A stretch of DNA of 64,000 nucleotides from contig NC_057769.1 of the NCBI RefSeq assembly GCF_010389155.1, positions 30,938,735-31,002,734 of the forward strand. Reading direction: 5' to 3'. Both the position numbers and the translations under genes were made by a program. Below, in pieces: positions 23,482 to 36,180 of this stretch (position 1 is the first letter of the stretch; every line of letters starts with the position of its first letter). The stretch comes from Erigeron canadensis (taxonomy: Eukaryota; Streptophyta; Magnoliopsida; Asterales; Asteraceae). The notes under the pieces were generated by a model that searched no databases, was not told where the DNA came from, and saw only the letters and a program-made list of their open reading frames with translations.

Positions 23482-26400
23482 TTATGCCCTCTTTGCAGCA
23501 GCCCGAGCTTCATCTTCATCTCTTTTCTTGATTTCACAGTTCCGTATGTCATGGTTGTCTTGAACCTCCTTACAATAAGTGCACTTGCGCATCTGTCGTT
23601 TACGTTTATTGACATGCTTCTCACCTGGATTGGCGTATCTTTTGCCACTATTGCTTCCCGAACCTTTGGTGTTGCTTCCTGAACCTTTGTTGTTGATATC
23701 TTTGGGAGCAAACAAGACACATTTCTCGGGTACAGTTACCCAAGAAGGTCCATGAAAACTTGCTCGTCATCTACCACAGGATCAGCTCTAGGTAGAGTGG
23801 AAAGTGTGGATTCTGGTAGTTTGTTAACCTTGTCCACAAAGGAGGCGAACATCACGGGATCATGTCTTAGCCTGCTAAAACACTTTTCAATGCCTGATAT
23901 TGCTTGGCTACTAATCTCGTCTACTTGAGCATGCTTGTTAACATATCTATGTTGTTTATCTAACAGATGACGTGGAAGTACATTACGCCTCCAACGACGC
24001 ATTATGTACTGGTCTGGTATAACGTCAACGTTTTTACTCTTGAGGACACAAAATATATGGCGACACAAGTAGCCATGGCGTCCAAAAAGGTTACAACTAC
24101 AGGTTATGGATCCATCGTCCTTGTTTCGAATAACCTAATAACCAGAAAACAAAAGTGTCCCATTTAGGATGAGATTCTTATTAACAATGCGCCTACAAAC
24201 TAGTTCACTCAAACGATGTAACTGTTGGTTTGGAAGATACTTTACCTTATACTTCAGATGAGCTTTGGACGCTGTAAGTGAGTGACTGACCTGGTATACT
24301 TCGTTCGCATCATCTGACTGAACAAGCTGCTATGAACCGACCCACCCACCTTTGTAAATCTCCTTCTGAACTTTAAAGAATATACTTCGGGTGTATACGT
24401 TAGCAGCAAACCTCTCAATTGCTAGTGGGGATATCATCCTTGCAGTTGTTCTCGATGTATGATCATCAAGAGCACCTTGTGCGTGCCTTTGCTTCTCCAT
24501 AGCAGTCTCAAAGCACAACATGAATTGAACAAGTGTGTTACTTTTGTGGGAGAAAACTTTAAAGAATGCATTAGAACTCTCAGACCTTGACGTTGTTTTC
24601 ATTAGACAACACATGGGCAAATGGTTAAAGTATGCTGGAATCCATGACTGTCGTAACTGAAACATGTCTGATAACCAGTTGTTATCTTCTAACTGAAACT
24701 CTTTAATCAATGCCATCCATCTATTCTCAAACTCCTCGGGCTCAAGGAAAACATTTCACACAAGCTTGTGTAGACGCTTCTGTAAATCAGTGTTATTAAG
24801 CAAGTCCGAACAAACCTTAGACGAATACAAATAAAAAATTTAAATTAAACACATGTATTTTGTAAGGTAACATATGAAAAAAAAAACTCATGAAAACATA
24901 AGAAATGTTTCACACTTCATATAACAGTATAAACAAACATCAACATGTGTGTGCACCTATGTAATTTCAAAAAAGTACCTTCAATGGGAGTTTTTTCATT
25001 ATGTGCCACATGCATAGCTGTGTTGTGACTCGTTCATAATTGTTTTGACAGCTTCAAACATCGCCGGATCCTGGTCTGTTAAAACCAATCTCGGTTGTCT
25101 GTTGTGTGACTTTAAAAATACGTTGAGTAGCCACGAATAAGACTCGATGTTCTCATTCTTCAACAAGCCTGCTCCAAATGTGACACATCTGTTGTGATTG
25201 TCAATACCAGTGAATGGGACGAACACCATACAGTACCTAGAAAGTAATAGACTAATGATTAGGGGACCTTATTGACACAAAAAAATGGATGTCAAAAAAA
25301 TGATTATTATCCTTACTTGTTGGTTTTGTATGTTGCATCAAAACATATTACATCACCAAACTCTTTGTAGTTACACTTCATTGTCTCGTCGGCCCAAAAT
25401 AAACCAATTAGCTCATTATTATCACATTTGTAATCGAACGAAAACTCAGGAAGACATACTTTCCTATTTCTAAACTTATCGACCACCATTTGGGCATCCC
25501 TGTCACCAATGAACATATTCAACTTCGCCTTCTAGTTTTTAAAGTCAGTAACAGTACCTCGAACTTTATCATATCCTCCTTTAAGGGCTGCACGCAAACG
25601 ATGAGCTTTAGTCGCACTGATATTGTTCGTGGACACGGACTGAATAAAGACTTTCTCATCAAATGTCAACTGCCTCCGTGCCCGAGATAAATGGCTGTGA
25701 TTATCATCAATCAAGGGATGGTTATGTTCCTCGACAAATTCATATAACTGGTAGCTTTCTGTTCCTTTCATCAACTTCAACTTAATACGGGCCATACATT
25801 TAGTAACCTTGTAGTTAGAGTTCCGCTGCAGTCTACCTATTTCATTATCATTGTTAACAAGTGTGTCTGCAGCGTTCTTTTTCTTTGGCTCACCTGCTTT
25901 ATGGCAAAGAAAATACTTGTGAGTTAAAACACCATGAACCCTCTTTACAGAACCTCTGCGTACATCAAACCCAGCCTTCTCCGCATACGTCTTATACATG
26001 GCTAAGGCATCCTTTGGGTCGGCCCATACAGATTCAACAACAGGCTTGAAGTCTTCAGGGACATGATCTGGTCTCCAAAACCGGGTGCCATTTGGTGTTT
26101 CATGACTTTCGTCATCAAAACTACCATTTGAATCAGATATAGGTGCAAAATCCCCATCTAAAAAAAGGAAAAAATATGAGCTTAAACAAATAAGATGACT
26201 TGAATAAGAAAATATGAGTTTAAACAAATAAGATATAGGGAGTCTTTTAATCCTATGATATATTACTGCTAGTTTTGATTTAGATACATGTGTATGGTAA
26301 CGACTCAACACACAAAACCCAGAATCATAAAAAAAAAAAGATTGTATATAATTATAACAAACCCTTTTAAACATACACATATCAAACCTAAAATTTCCAA

Positions 26401-26706
26401 CGGGTTCCGGGGATATTATTTTTCATTCTTAATCTAGCAAAAACAACAAGTAGACATAAAAAAATGTGCCAGGTACATGAATATAGTAGATTACTTTAGG
26501 AAGACAAAAAACAAACGAACAATTCAAAGATGATTATATATACTAAATCAAAATGAACATTACTTAAGAACAAATATAAATAATATTTAATATTAACAAA
26601 AATCTTCAATCATCTCATGGCTTTGAACACCGACCATTGAATCATACATTGAATCCAAGCTATACTCTTCTTTCCTATGAATTATGATATCATTATTATA
26701 ATCCAT
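23482..26706 (-). pseudogene. FAR1/MULE-type transposase pseudogene
   Basis: Decayed Mutator-like transposase. Reading leftward: a possible first exon with ATG at 26704-26706; a FAR1 DNA-binding domain from an acceptor at 26158 (AMYKTYAEKAGFDVRRGS, later Cys/Cys/HNH zinc residues); the DDE core with Asp in VICFDATYKTN, Asp in VLTDQDPAM and Glu in SRSESSNAFF; LCMWHIMKKLP; a SWIM finger CSCNLFGRHGYLCRH; and a C-terminal CX2CX6HX4C knuckle. Lesions are an in-frame TAG at 25532-25534, a 1-nt frameshift near 25015-25020, TGA at 24756-24758 where Trp is usual, TAG at 24330-24332, another TAG before VIRNKDDG (about 24135), and a frameshift near 23730. An intron at 25316-25237 is still intact. All catalytic residues survive, so decay seems fairly recent. 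Confidence 0.88.
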
Positions 26707-28437
26707 CTTGACCTTTTTTTGAAGAACACCGAAAATATAACCTCTGATAATTTGTCACGGTTAATTGAAGAAATCATTGATATAAAAGGGGGGAAAACTT
26801 GTAACTGGTGGGAACTGAAGAGCGATTCAAGGGGGGAGTGAAATTGAGGGGGTTGCGAGATTGAGGGGAGAGATACAGGGGATTAGGGGAACGAGGTTTG
26901 ATTTGTTACTAGTAAAATTTATTTTTTATATTATAATTTACAAATACATTTATTTAATTACCATATTGTCAATTAAAAGCTGGTTCTCGCAGTTCTCGAC
27001 TTTTTTGTTGGTTCTCATTTTATCTTTTTACTATAATTAAAAGCTGGTTTTAGCTAATCAACCCTGGTTCAACCCGGGCCTTCTACGTAAAACTCAAAAC
27101 AAAAAACTAAGAATATAATGGAATTAAACGCCAAGAAAGATCCGTTGGTAGAACATCCAGATGAATATCGCTTTCGATTGGAACCAAAAAATGTCTCACT
27201 TTCTCATTGTTCACCTGAGCGTATAACACCGGATAACGTGACTATCTGGAATTAAGACATGTTGGTATGTCTAATGTCATATTTTAGTCAACCACAACAG
27301 ATACATTAAATTTACATTGTTGATATATTATAACTCGAGAAAACTGATAATGAATCGCCTAATACAATGCATTTTAAAATAAAACTAACTAAGCTTTAGC
27401 GAAAATTAAAAAAAAAACCATTTCATAATATCAACTTTATTGTAAACTAAACATCACACCATATTAATGCGGACAAAAACCATATTATACACTTGAGGTA
27501 CAAAAAGAATCTCGTAGCTAGAAAGCATCAATTTATATCAAATGACCCATATGTCAAGGGCAATGACAAAAGTTAGGGACTCGAGAGCTAAAGTCTTGGA
27601 CAACAAACCATTTAACCTTGTTAAAGCCACCATCGAGCACAGGCACGAGCTTGGATTCAATCTTGGATCTTTTTCTTAAATATCGAAAACGACATCAAAC
27701 ACAGCAGCCACCGACACCCAAACGAAACCATGACCTTTCACGAATGTTTGGGAACGCAAACAAGGATGACTGAATTGCCGAACTTTATTTTCTTACATCT
27801 TCAACCATGATCAACTGTTACCAGAAAATTATGAAAGATTAAAAATATTAAAATTACATGGCATATGCACACATTTTCCAGAGGTAAAGCAATAATTGAT
27901 TTTTGTAGAAAATGGAGACTCTCTTTAATGGGAAGTACCCCTCTTGCTGGAAGCCTGGAAGCCCTTATGCAATTTGGAAAAACAATTAAATTTTGACAAA
28001 ATGACGATAGGAAGTGTAGTTGTACACACACATACAATAATTTTAACTTCAGATCACTCGATCTCCAACAGAAGTCCACAATTGACCTTAGAAGCGTCAC
28101 AGAATATCTTACTATTTGGTATTAAAATCAATAACTTAGTTGAACACCATGAAGAACCTAATTCAAGATTGCCATGACCTCTGGTCACTACTTAAAGATT
28201 CTTCTCTGATATTTCAAATAATATTGTTATCATGATACATGGCATAAAATATACAATTCAGCTTAGGCGTAAAATGGATATAATGGGAAGAATATTGAAG
28301 GGACTCCTTAAAGGGTTTCATCAATTTGACGTTAATATAAATCGAAGGTACTCCTTAACGAATCATTAAGAACAAATCTAAATGTACCTAAAAAGTTACC
28401 AACTTTAGCGTTGCGGGAATCAAGATGACCTTTATCA
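26707..28437. other. intergenic upstream of transposase, no gene seen
   Basis: Includes the probable promoter side and right end of the MULE. GGTTCTCAT and GTTCTCG motifs at 26980-27020 are loosely inverse to ATGAGAACAA on the left side. The remainder, to 28437, has short frames of no recognised family. Confidence 0.55.
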
Positions 28438-28440
28438 TAC

Positions 28441-28859
28441 CACTACAAATAATATTGCATTTGTTCACACTTTTAAGTGAGTGTGAACAAATTAAAAATT
28501 TTGTCATGTTTTTTAGTGTGTAGAAATATATTGAGTTAAAAGTGTATAGACATTTCTACACACTAAAAAGTGTGGAAATAAAAGTTCACACTTTTTAGTG
28601 TGAACTTTCATAATTATTTTGTCACACCTCATTTGTTCACGGTAACTTTTTTAGTTACCGTGGACAAATAGGGTGTGACAAATTAATTATGAAAGTTCAC
28701 ACTAAAAAGTGTGAACTTTTATTTGTACACACTTTTAAGTGTGGAGAAATTTTCACACTTTTTTTTCATTATATTTCTACACACTAAAAAGTGTGACAAA
28801 ATTTTTAATTTGTTTACACTTACCTAAAAATGTGAACAAGTGCAATATGATTTGTAGTG
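28441..28859. mobile_element. CACTA-type MITE, 419 bp, TSD TAC
   Basis: The element starts CACTACAAATAATATTGCA and ends TGCAATATGATTTGTAGTG, that is, CACTA-class inverted ends. It is flanked by TAC on both sides (28438-28440, 28860-28862), the 3-bp duplication expected for the class. Nearly the whole element is a palindrome made of TTCACACTTTTTAGTGTGAA-like sub-repeats. No coding sequence. Confidence 0.92.
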
Positions 28860-29003
28860 TACTCAAGAAAACCCAAACACAACCACAAACTCAGTTGTAA
28901 GCTTTATATTCCTAAGCAAAATAAAATAGACAAATTAGTTTACTATCAGAAATACGATAAAAAAAAAACTATATTGTATATCTTAACAATGATTAACTCC
29001 ACA

Positions 29004-29428
29004 TCTATACTATATTATAAAGCAGATCTTCCCTGTCTATATTTTAAGTTTCAATATTTACTTTCCTAAAATGCTCATATATTAATTTTATATTTACCTA
29101 ACACCTTTTCCCTCTCCTTAAATCTCAACCAATCATTTTTTTCTCTTTCCTCCATAAATCATTTATTCTTCCAATTCATTCAAAATCTTTTATCTCAAAA
29201 ACCGTGCATCGATAAATTATAAAAATTATATGAGTGTTCTTAAAATTTAATGCTCTTTCATTAGATATGTCAATCAATATACTTTTGATGAATTTTTAAA
29301 TCCGAGGGCGGACGGCTAAGGCATTTACCTATCACCTTCTATGACTAATCACACTCTATGACCTATCACTTCACCATCTCACCGCCACTAACTTGACGGC
29401 CGTCGCAACGTGCGGGTACCGTTCTCGT
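29004..29428 (+). mobile_element. non-autonomous Helitron, ~425 bp
   Basis: The 5' end is TCTATACTATATTATAAAGC and the 3' end has CGCAACGTGCGGGTACC followed by TTCTCGT (usual CTAGT changed). Internal blocks such as CTCAACCAATCATTTTTTTC, CCATAAATCATTTATTC and TTTAATGCTCTTTCATTAGA match, in reverse orientation, the element at 37465-37894. No Rep/helicase coding sequence. Confidence 0.8.
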
Positions 29429-29429
29429 A

Positions 29430-30853
29430 TTACATATAACCAGATGACGTATTACAGCAGTTCAATAATAGGTCAAAATAGGAGCTATACTGACAATGGA
29501 ATTTACAACAATGGAATTTATGATACTTATGGTCCAAAATTCTAACTGTTAACATCTAACATCTATTTTTGAGCGTGCCTTTTAATGAATATGCAATATG
29601 TTTAGTTATTATTACTTAATCAAAAATCAGTGCAAAAGTTCTTATCCAGTATCTTGTAAACATATGATATATGAGCAATTTTAGCGTGGAATACTATAAA
29701 TGGGCTGATAAAAGCAATTTAAAATCCTGCAATCTTCTAAAGTATTTTTATTCAGGAGTTTTAATTATCATTGCATTAGTTGTTGTATTATTCAGTTAAA
29801 ATAAATCATAAATGGAAAAGTCTTTTTGATCCAAGCAACCAGCGCAGTTCCATCCCCGCCATTAACGTAGACCCATTACCCGATCTGCCCATCTTTACCA
29901 CTAGTTAGTATAATTTCAATTATTATGTTCTTGGTTTGGTTACTCTTTTGTTTTCACATTGCAAAGATGGCACCAAATTCTACAAAGATAGTAGTATTAG
30001 AAAAAACCATTCATAATTCGGTATACGACAAAATAGTGAAAATAAAGATCAATAAAATAATAGTCTTCTAGTTTCCATCATCTAATCTTTCATAAAAGAT
30101 GACCAAAATAATTGATTAAAACCCTAAATTGAAATTAGATATACCCGATTTTGAGTAGTTGTTGATGGAGATTTTTTCCGACGAAATTCCTTCCAAGCAT
30201 CAAAACCGAAACTGAAAGTATAAGAAATTTTATTAAAAAGCCAATTAAAATACCATTAAATTAACAATTGAAATTTACAAACACAAGAAAACGGATACAC
30301 TTCTTGTTTTTGGAGAAGATATTTCCCTTTTAAACTTTAGCTAGGGTCTAGGAACTCCTATTTGATATTTTAGGGATGAGGATGTTTGGGAGATTGAAGT
30401 GCAAATATTTTTTGATAAGAAACTTCCCTTTAATCTTATCTTAATATACGAAACACAGAAGCAATTTCTCCTTTAATTTTTTCGGAAGAATTAAAACAAA
30501 GATTAAATTTGATTCATTGTAAGTTATTTGTTTGAGTTTTTATATTTTACTCAAAGACGGGAATTTTTTTTTAAGGAAAGGAGAAGATTGTCACTTATCA
30601 ATTTTTTAAACAATATATAGTTAAGGAACCTTGCTTTATTAAGGAGAGAGATATGTTTGTACAAACATCTGCTAATTAATGTCTCAAAGTTACTACTCCA
30701 TGAGTTTAAATCCAGATCTATATATACATACCTTAATTAGAAAAGACAGCATAATTTACTCACAATCTAAAGTTAAAAATACACATCATATCATTTGAAT
30801 TTAAGATCGATCGACAATAACTTGTACAAGTGATCTAAAGTCGGCTATTAAAG

Positions 30854-30885
<32 letters not shown>

Positions 30886-31055
30886 CAGCAAAAATATTGC
30901 AAGATCTCCCCGAAAAATACGACACAATATGTACGGTTATTTATACGTACCACTACATATACGATCTATATAATATATTATGTTGTTAACCCTGTATAGT
31001 ATACGTATTTATTTATTCATTACATATAATTATATATATTGTGGCAACCCTTTGA
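29430..31055. other. intergenic, 3' side of inverted NRT2 copy
   Basis: No gene was recognised. A (TA)n tract lies at about 30857-30885. The last few hundred bases should hold the 3' UTR of the minus-strand NRT2 gene. Confidence 0.6.
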
Positions 31056-32899
31056 TTAAACATGGTGGTTTGGGGTGGTATTCGGCGGGGTGTTGGCGAC
31101 GGCAACCACCATTATTCTCTTGCCACGTTCCGCCCTACTATTCTCGGCGAACTTCATACTAGCCATGTGCATACCCATCTCCCTCTCTTCTTCACTATAC
31201 TCCAAGCTATAATAATACTCTTCATTGTATTTTTCATTCTTTGATGCGGGCAAAAACATGCTCCCCCATTGTGGGAAATGGATGAAAGCCACCGGAATCG
31301 TTAAAGCCACGGTCATCACACCCATCCATGTTAGTCCCCACGCAGTTGAAAACCGAGTGCCAGAGAAAAAGATTAGTTGTGTTAAACCACCACCAACATT
31401 TCCACCGGCACCAGTTAAACCGGATAGAATGCCAAGAGAACGTCGTGAAACGAAAGGAATGATGCCATAAGTCGCACCACAAGCCATTTGTGCTCCTGAG
31501 GCCATGAGCATCATTGAAAAGATAGCGAGCGGTAGAGAGTTGGCTCGGCCTAACCATATGCAAAAAACTCCTCCTAAAGTTTGTGTGATCCATAATGTCC
31601 ATAACCTTCCCCTCATTCCAAATTTACGAGCTGATATATCGGATAGATAGCCACCAAATGGACGTGTAATGAAGTTAGCCACCCCGAAACTGGCTGCCAC
31701 TACACCGGCCGTGTGGAGCTTTAAACTAAACCTGTCACACAATCAACGAAAAATGAAATCGTTAGTTAGTTGTTACAAAAATAATTTTAGATATTAAACC
31801 TGTATATGAATTAGTGATCACAAGGTTAATCATGAAAGATTAGGATTGTTTAGCTACCTACCTATCATAAAAGTATTCAGAAATGACATTATTCAAGCAC
31901 AATTGCACACCCATTGAATATCCATAAATCAGGAAAAACACCCATGTCCTATAGTTTGCGATCGCATTATGGAATACCTGCAAATTAATACATCAAACAA
32001 AACGATTAATTCATCAAATATATTTTATTAGCTCATATGTTTAATTTCTTGAAACAATATGTATATGTTAGGTAATTAAAAGGTTGCAATGAATTATAGT
32101 AGGTTATGGTTGAACAAAGTTAGGTCACCTTAGAGAATTTGTCCTTTGAAGCTCGACCCTCTTTGTAAATTTGAGAAAAGTTTCCATCGGGCAAGTCTTG
32201 GCCATAAACCAAAACAAGAGTGCCAACAATTATATGAAACCATCCAGGAATAAAGAAAGCGATTCTCCAAGCCGTAAATGGTGTGGTTTCAAGCATCTCA
32301 CTTATGATATGAAAGAGTACCGGCATCAAGAGTTGAGTTAGCCCACCTCCTAGATCACCCCATCCCGCGGATAAGCCATTCACCACACCGATTATCTTCC
32401 CATTGAACATCACACTAGTCCAATATTGACAAGACACGAACGTAGCCAATGAGAACCCGATTAGGAACCTAACAGCCACATATCCACCAGCATCCGCGAC
32501 AAAAGAGAAACTGAAGACCACTGGGGCCGTAAGTAAGTTGATCACCGAACAACCATACCGTGGGCCTATAAGGTCGCAAAGAACCCCCATGACAAGGCGA
32601 GAGAGGATGCTTCCAGATACGGAGGCAATTCCAGCATTAGAGATGTCAGATCGTGTCAGGTTAAGGTTGTCCCGGATAATGGGGACAAGAGGGGCAGCTG
32701 CAAAGGTTGAGATAACACAAGTGCAAAAAGAAAGCCATGAGAGATGGAAAGCTCTCATGTGAGGTTGAGCCGCAGAGAATATTTTCATCTCTGTGGCTTT
32801 GTTCTCGGAATCTACCGGGAGCGTGAAAGTCTTTCGTGGAGTGGTGGTGGGAATGGATATGATTTCTTCATGTTCCAAGATTGTGGGGATGGAAGCCAT
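31056..32899 (-). CDS. NRT2: NRT2-family high-affinity nitrate transporter, inverted copy, complete
   Basis: Nitrate/H+ symporter, 520 residues from exons 32899-32129, 31977-31862 and 31731-31056 on the minus strand, with the same intron positions, phases and middle-exon length (116 bp) as the other two NRT2 genes. The start is the ATG at 32897-32899 ([12 protein letters not shown]). The frame stays open upstream only through a TTG, which is not used here. It has [39 protein letters not shown] and GAGGNVGGG, and the same regulatory Ser/Thr positions in the tail ([15 protein letters not shown]). It is nearly the same as the gene at 18745 across the membrane domains; the main differences are in the N-terminal ~20 residues, one loop ([10 protein letters not shown]) and the tail. 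The two form an inverted, tail-facing pair with the MULE between them. Both appear functional by sequence. Confidence 0.96.
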
Positions 32900-33015
32900 T
32901 GTTTTCTTAATCTCCAAAAATGTTGGGTTGAAGAAACGTAAATAGAAAGACTGATAAGCTAGCTAAGAAATGAGTAAAGATGTAGGTGTGCTTATAAACA
33001 TGGGGTGTTTGAGGT

Positions 33016-33023
33016 TATTTATA
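33016..33023 (-). promoter_or_regulatory. TATA box of inverted NRT2 gene
   Basis: TATAAATA on the minus strand, about 117 bp before the ATG. Just downstream, CTTATAAGCACACCTACA-like text matches the leader of the paralogue at 18745. AAAGTCAACT upstream of the TATA box parallels AAGGTCAACT in the paralogue. Confidence 0.55.
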
Positions 33024-33029
33024 GACTAA

Positions 33030-35560
33030 AGGTAGTTGACTTTCACAAAGGCATATTACTAACCACATGGGTTTGGATGCCAATGAAATTAGACACGATA
33101 TTTATCAAAAATGGGCATGAATTATATTAAAAATCAGCAACTAGCAGCTAGCTAGCTAGTAAACTTGAAGAACAGCTACCGAGTGATTAATACGAGTGAG
33201 GAAATTAATATATCAATCACCAATGTATTGGTCATGACTCAACAGTAAGAAAGAAAGACCATATTTCAAAGAGTTTACAACCTTTATGATGATCGGGGAC
33301 TCAACAATAAGAAAGAAAGATAATCTCCTCGAACCGGCCAGATCGTACAACCCTTTAAATCGCCTAATTGGACCGGCTAGTTGAACCAATTGGTTTTTTT
33401 TTTTGTTTTTTTTTTTAACTTTTTTTTACATAAAAATGTAGTAGCAAACTTGTTACAACTACTCGTAAAAGAAAATAATCAAAATATTTGCTCAAAAATA
33501 ACATCAAATAGTTAAAATGAAAATCGGAAGGTTCAAACCAGGCAACCAAAGAAGGCCGATAGAACGGGCCGGTCCAATTCTGTTTTAAAAACATTGGTGA
33601 TCTTCACACTATATATCTTGATTTCTTTTATTCTTTTTGAAATGAAGCGATTTCATTAAACTAGCAAATTACAAGGTGCAAAAGGTGAATTACTACAAGA
33701 GTAAACATTAATTAACAAGCTAGTGACGCGTTTGAATTGTGATGGAGGACAGGCGGATCGGATGGTTAAGGAAAAGAGTTGGAAGGGTCCTAAAGTTTAT
33801 TTATTTAATTAGTTTCCATACTACTGTATTTGTTTATTTGTCTGAGATTTTATTTTTTTCAGTTCCCTTTTTCTAGTAGGGTGCGACAAGGATATAAGCA
33901 TTGTTAGATTTATTTTTAAAAATCAATAAAAGTTTTGAGTCGGCAAATTGATGTGTTAATTTTACCTTCTTTTTTTTTATAATTTTTTTTCAGCGAGAAA
34001 TTCCCAATCTAATCAACTAATCTTAACATCTCTACTCTCCGCGCATATACAATTCAATTGAATGACGACTGTATAGTAGCACTATTTCTTTAATTCATCG
34101 AAAATATGTTTCGGTTTGGTCTTCAGAATTCAAATTGTAAAACCAAATTAACGTTGCTAACTTCTATTCAATTCTTCCAGATGGACCAAATTAATGCAGT
34201 ACGTTTGGATATAACAGTATCGATCAAATCGATTGCTTTTAAGTTAAGTTAATTATCGGGGCAACAAGTCCTCATTGGGGAAACAGATAGAGAATTAGGC
34301 TCCACCACTTACAGATGAGTTCGAAGATCTTTATATACTTACATCACATAGCCCAAACATTAAGCTGGCCCTTCCATATATGTTCGAACTTGTTTAGATT
34401 ATGGATTATTACGCCAGAATTTGGTTATTTTTGGATGATTAATTAATGCTAAATTTATGGTGTGTTAAAGTTTTCTTTTTATAATACTATGCTCAATGTA
34501 TATTTTTGTTCGTTCTGATCCATACAGTTAAATATCTGTGTAAAATAAGGTACAATCAGTTATAGTACTTTTTTACACAAAACAAAAACAGTGTAAAAAG
34601 GTATTTTTTTACGTACTGTGTAAAAAAGCCTTTTTTGTAGCAGTGATATTTGGAGACATGTTCGTCTAATACGATTTTTGTAATATTACGAAGACTGTTA
34701 AATCTAGTAAAGAACTAAATATTGTGCTAAATTTAGCACTAAACTTCGTGGTAGTTGACAACAATACTTTAATTTTTGTTTTGTTGGTTTAAATAATATT
34801 TTAAAAAGTAATGGGGCTTGGGTCATGCTCGAATATCGAATAATCCAAGGCATCTTACGTGATCGACGATGCCACGGTTTAAAAGTCAAAGGTTGTACTT
34901 GAAGCAAAACACCGTACTAATTACACCTCAATTGAGTGACTCATCAAAAATCCGTTTCTTTGGGTTTTTTTCCTAAATATATCTCGGATAGCTCGTCTAT
35001 GATATACTAGTATCATTTTTTATAAAGGACATGTTTATTTTGTCTAACATTCTATTAAAATTATAGTTTCATCTTATTTTAGTTAATAATAATAACAATA
35101 ACACCAAACAGGTTACGCAAACAATTTAAAACGGGAAAAAGATATCAACACAAATTAACTTATATGTAAATAAATGCAATAGAACGACTAATAAAAGTTT
35201 TACGATACGGAATATGTATGTTTTTTTGTATAATAAAATAAACAAAACATGCAAACTGACAAACCGTTAATTAGAAATAAAATAGAACAACCAAATTATT
35301 TTTTGGGATACGGTTGAGGCAACCTTCTTGTGATTCTTTTTTGAAGGCCAATAACCCGATTGGCTCGCATCCATAACACGTTTCGCAATTCCGACTTTTA
35401 ACACAAGTCAACATGGCCATCATACAATTCTGACATGTTTTTGTATTAATTGAAATAGTTTTATTATTCAAGTTGCATGGCGTGTTTTAATTGGTTATCA
35501 CCATGCCAATTATTGACATGATATCTTGAACACCCCGCACCCTGATTAATTTAAAATCAA
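33030..35560. other. intergenic, repeat relics, no gene seen
   Basis: The stretch includes a GAAAGAAAGA-containing duplication around 33247-33330 (ACTCAACARTAAGAAAGAAAGA twice), a region at about 33330-33600 with GAACCGGCC and GGGCCGGTCCAATT ends that may be a decayed MITE, and at 34615-34644 a terminus CCTTTTTTGTAGCAGTG that looks like one CACTA end without a partner. Confidence 0.5.
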
Positions 35561-35566
35561 TCTATT

Positions 35567-35851
35567 AGGGATGTGCAGGGTCGAAACCCAGCCTGAAACG
35601 GGTTGACCCATGACCCGCGAATGCATGAAAATTTGAACCGTAACCCGGTCTGTGAGAGTTCGAGTCAGGTTTGGGCGAGTCATAGGTTTTCTTCACATGC
35701 ATTTTTTTTTTGGTTTTGGCATCAAACGGGCCGAACCGGACCAACCTGAGCAACCCGTGATCCGGGAATGCAACAAAAACTTGACCCATGATCCGGTTCG
35801 TTAAAGTTTCGGACGAGCAGGCCGGGTTAGACTGGTCATTTGTACATCCCT
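35567..35851. mobile_element. MITE with AGGGATGTGCA ends, ~285 bp
   Basis: Left end AGGGATGTGCAGG and, on the other strand, right end AGGGATGTACAAATG. The interior is unusually GC-rich, with repeated ACCCG, GGTTGACCCATGA and GAATGCA motifs in both orientations. No convincing target duplication was found. The minus-strand open frame within it is not considered a gene. Confidence 0.6.
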
Positions 35852-36140
35852 GCTAGCTATTCATCACTTAGATAAATACGATGTTAGTTATATTAATACA
35901 ACTAGATTTCTCATCATGCTAAAAATCTACATATCGATTTTAATATTCTAAAGATATCACAAATTATATATCTATATATAAAGAAAACAACTTACATATT
36001 ATGATACATCAAATTAATTAAGTTATATGTGAGTATTTGACTAAACATCGCTTACAATGACTTTTATTTACATGTGTAATAAACATTACTAGGTTAAACC
36101 AAGTGATGTCATTTATTATACATATCCAAAAAAATTTAAC
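35852..36140. other. intergenic, no gene seen
   Basis: AT-rich filler between two transposon relics. Nothing was recognised. Confidence 0.5.
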
Positions 36141-36180
36141 AAACACGAACATGGTACCCGTACGTTACAACGGATATCAT
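36141..36180 (-). mobile_element. Helitron 3' terminus (minus orientation)
   Basis: On the minus strand: CCGTTGTAACGTACGGGTACC then ATGTTCGT, the hairpin-plus-end arrangement of the Helitron family seen at 29004 and 42174. The corresponding 5' end to the right was not identified. Confidence 0.5.

Noticed and set aside
25313..25522. Independent small genes for the separate open pieces of the transposase region
   Set aside because: The pieces join in order into one FAR1/MULE domain series once stops and frameshifts are recognised, so they are one pseudogene.
32900..32917. Upstream in-frame extension of the inverted NRT2 gene
   Set aside because: The extension starts at TTG, not ATG. The ATG at 32899 gives an N-terminus that matches the paralogue.
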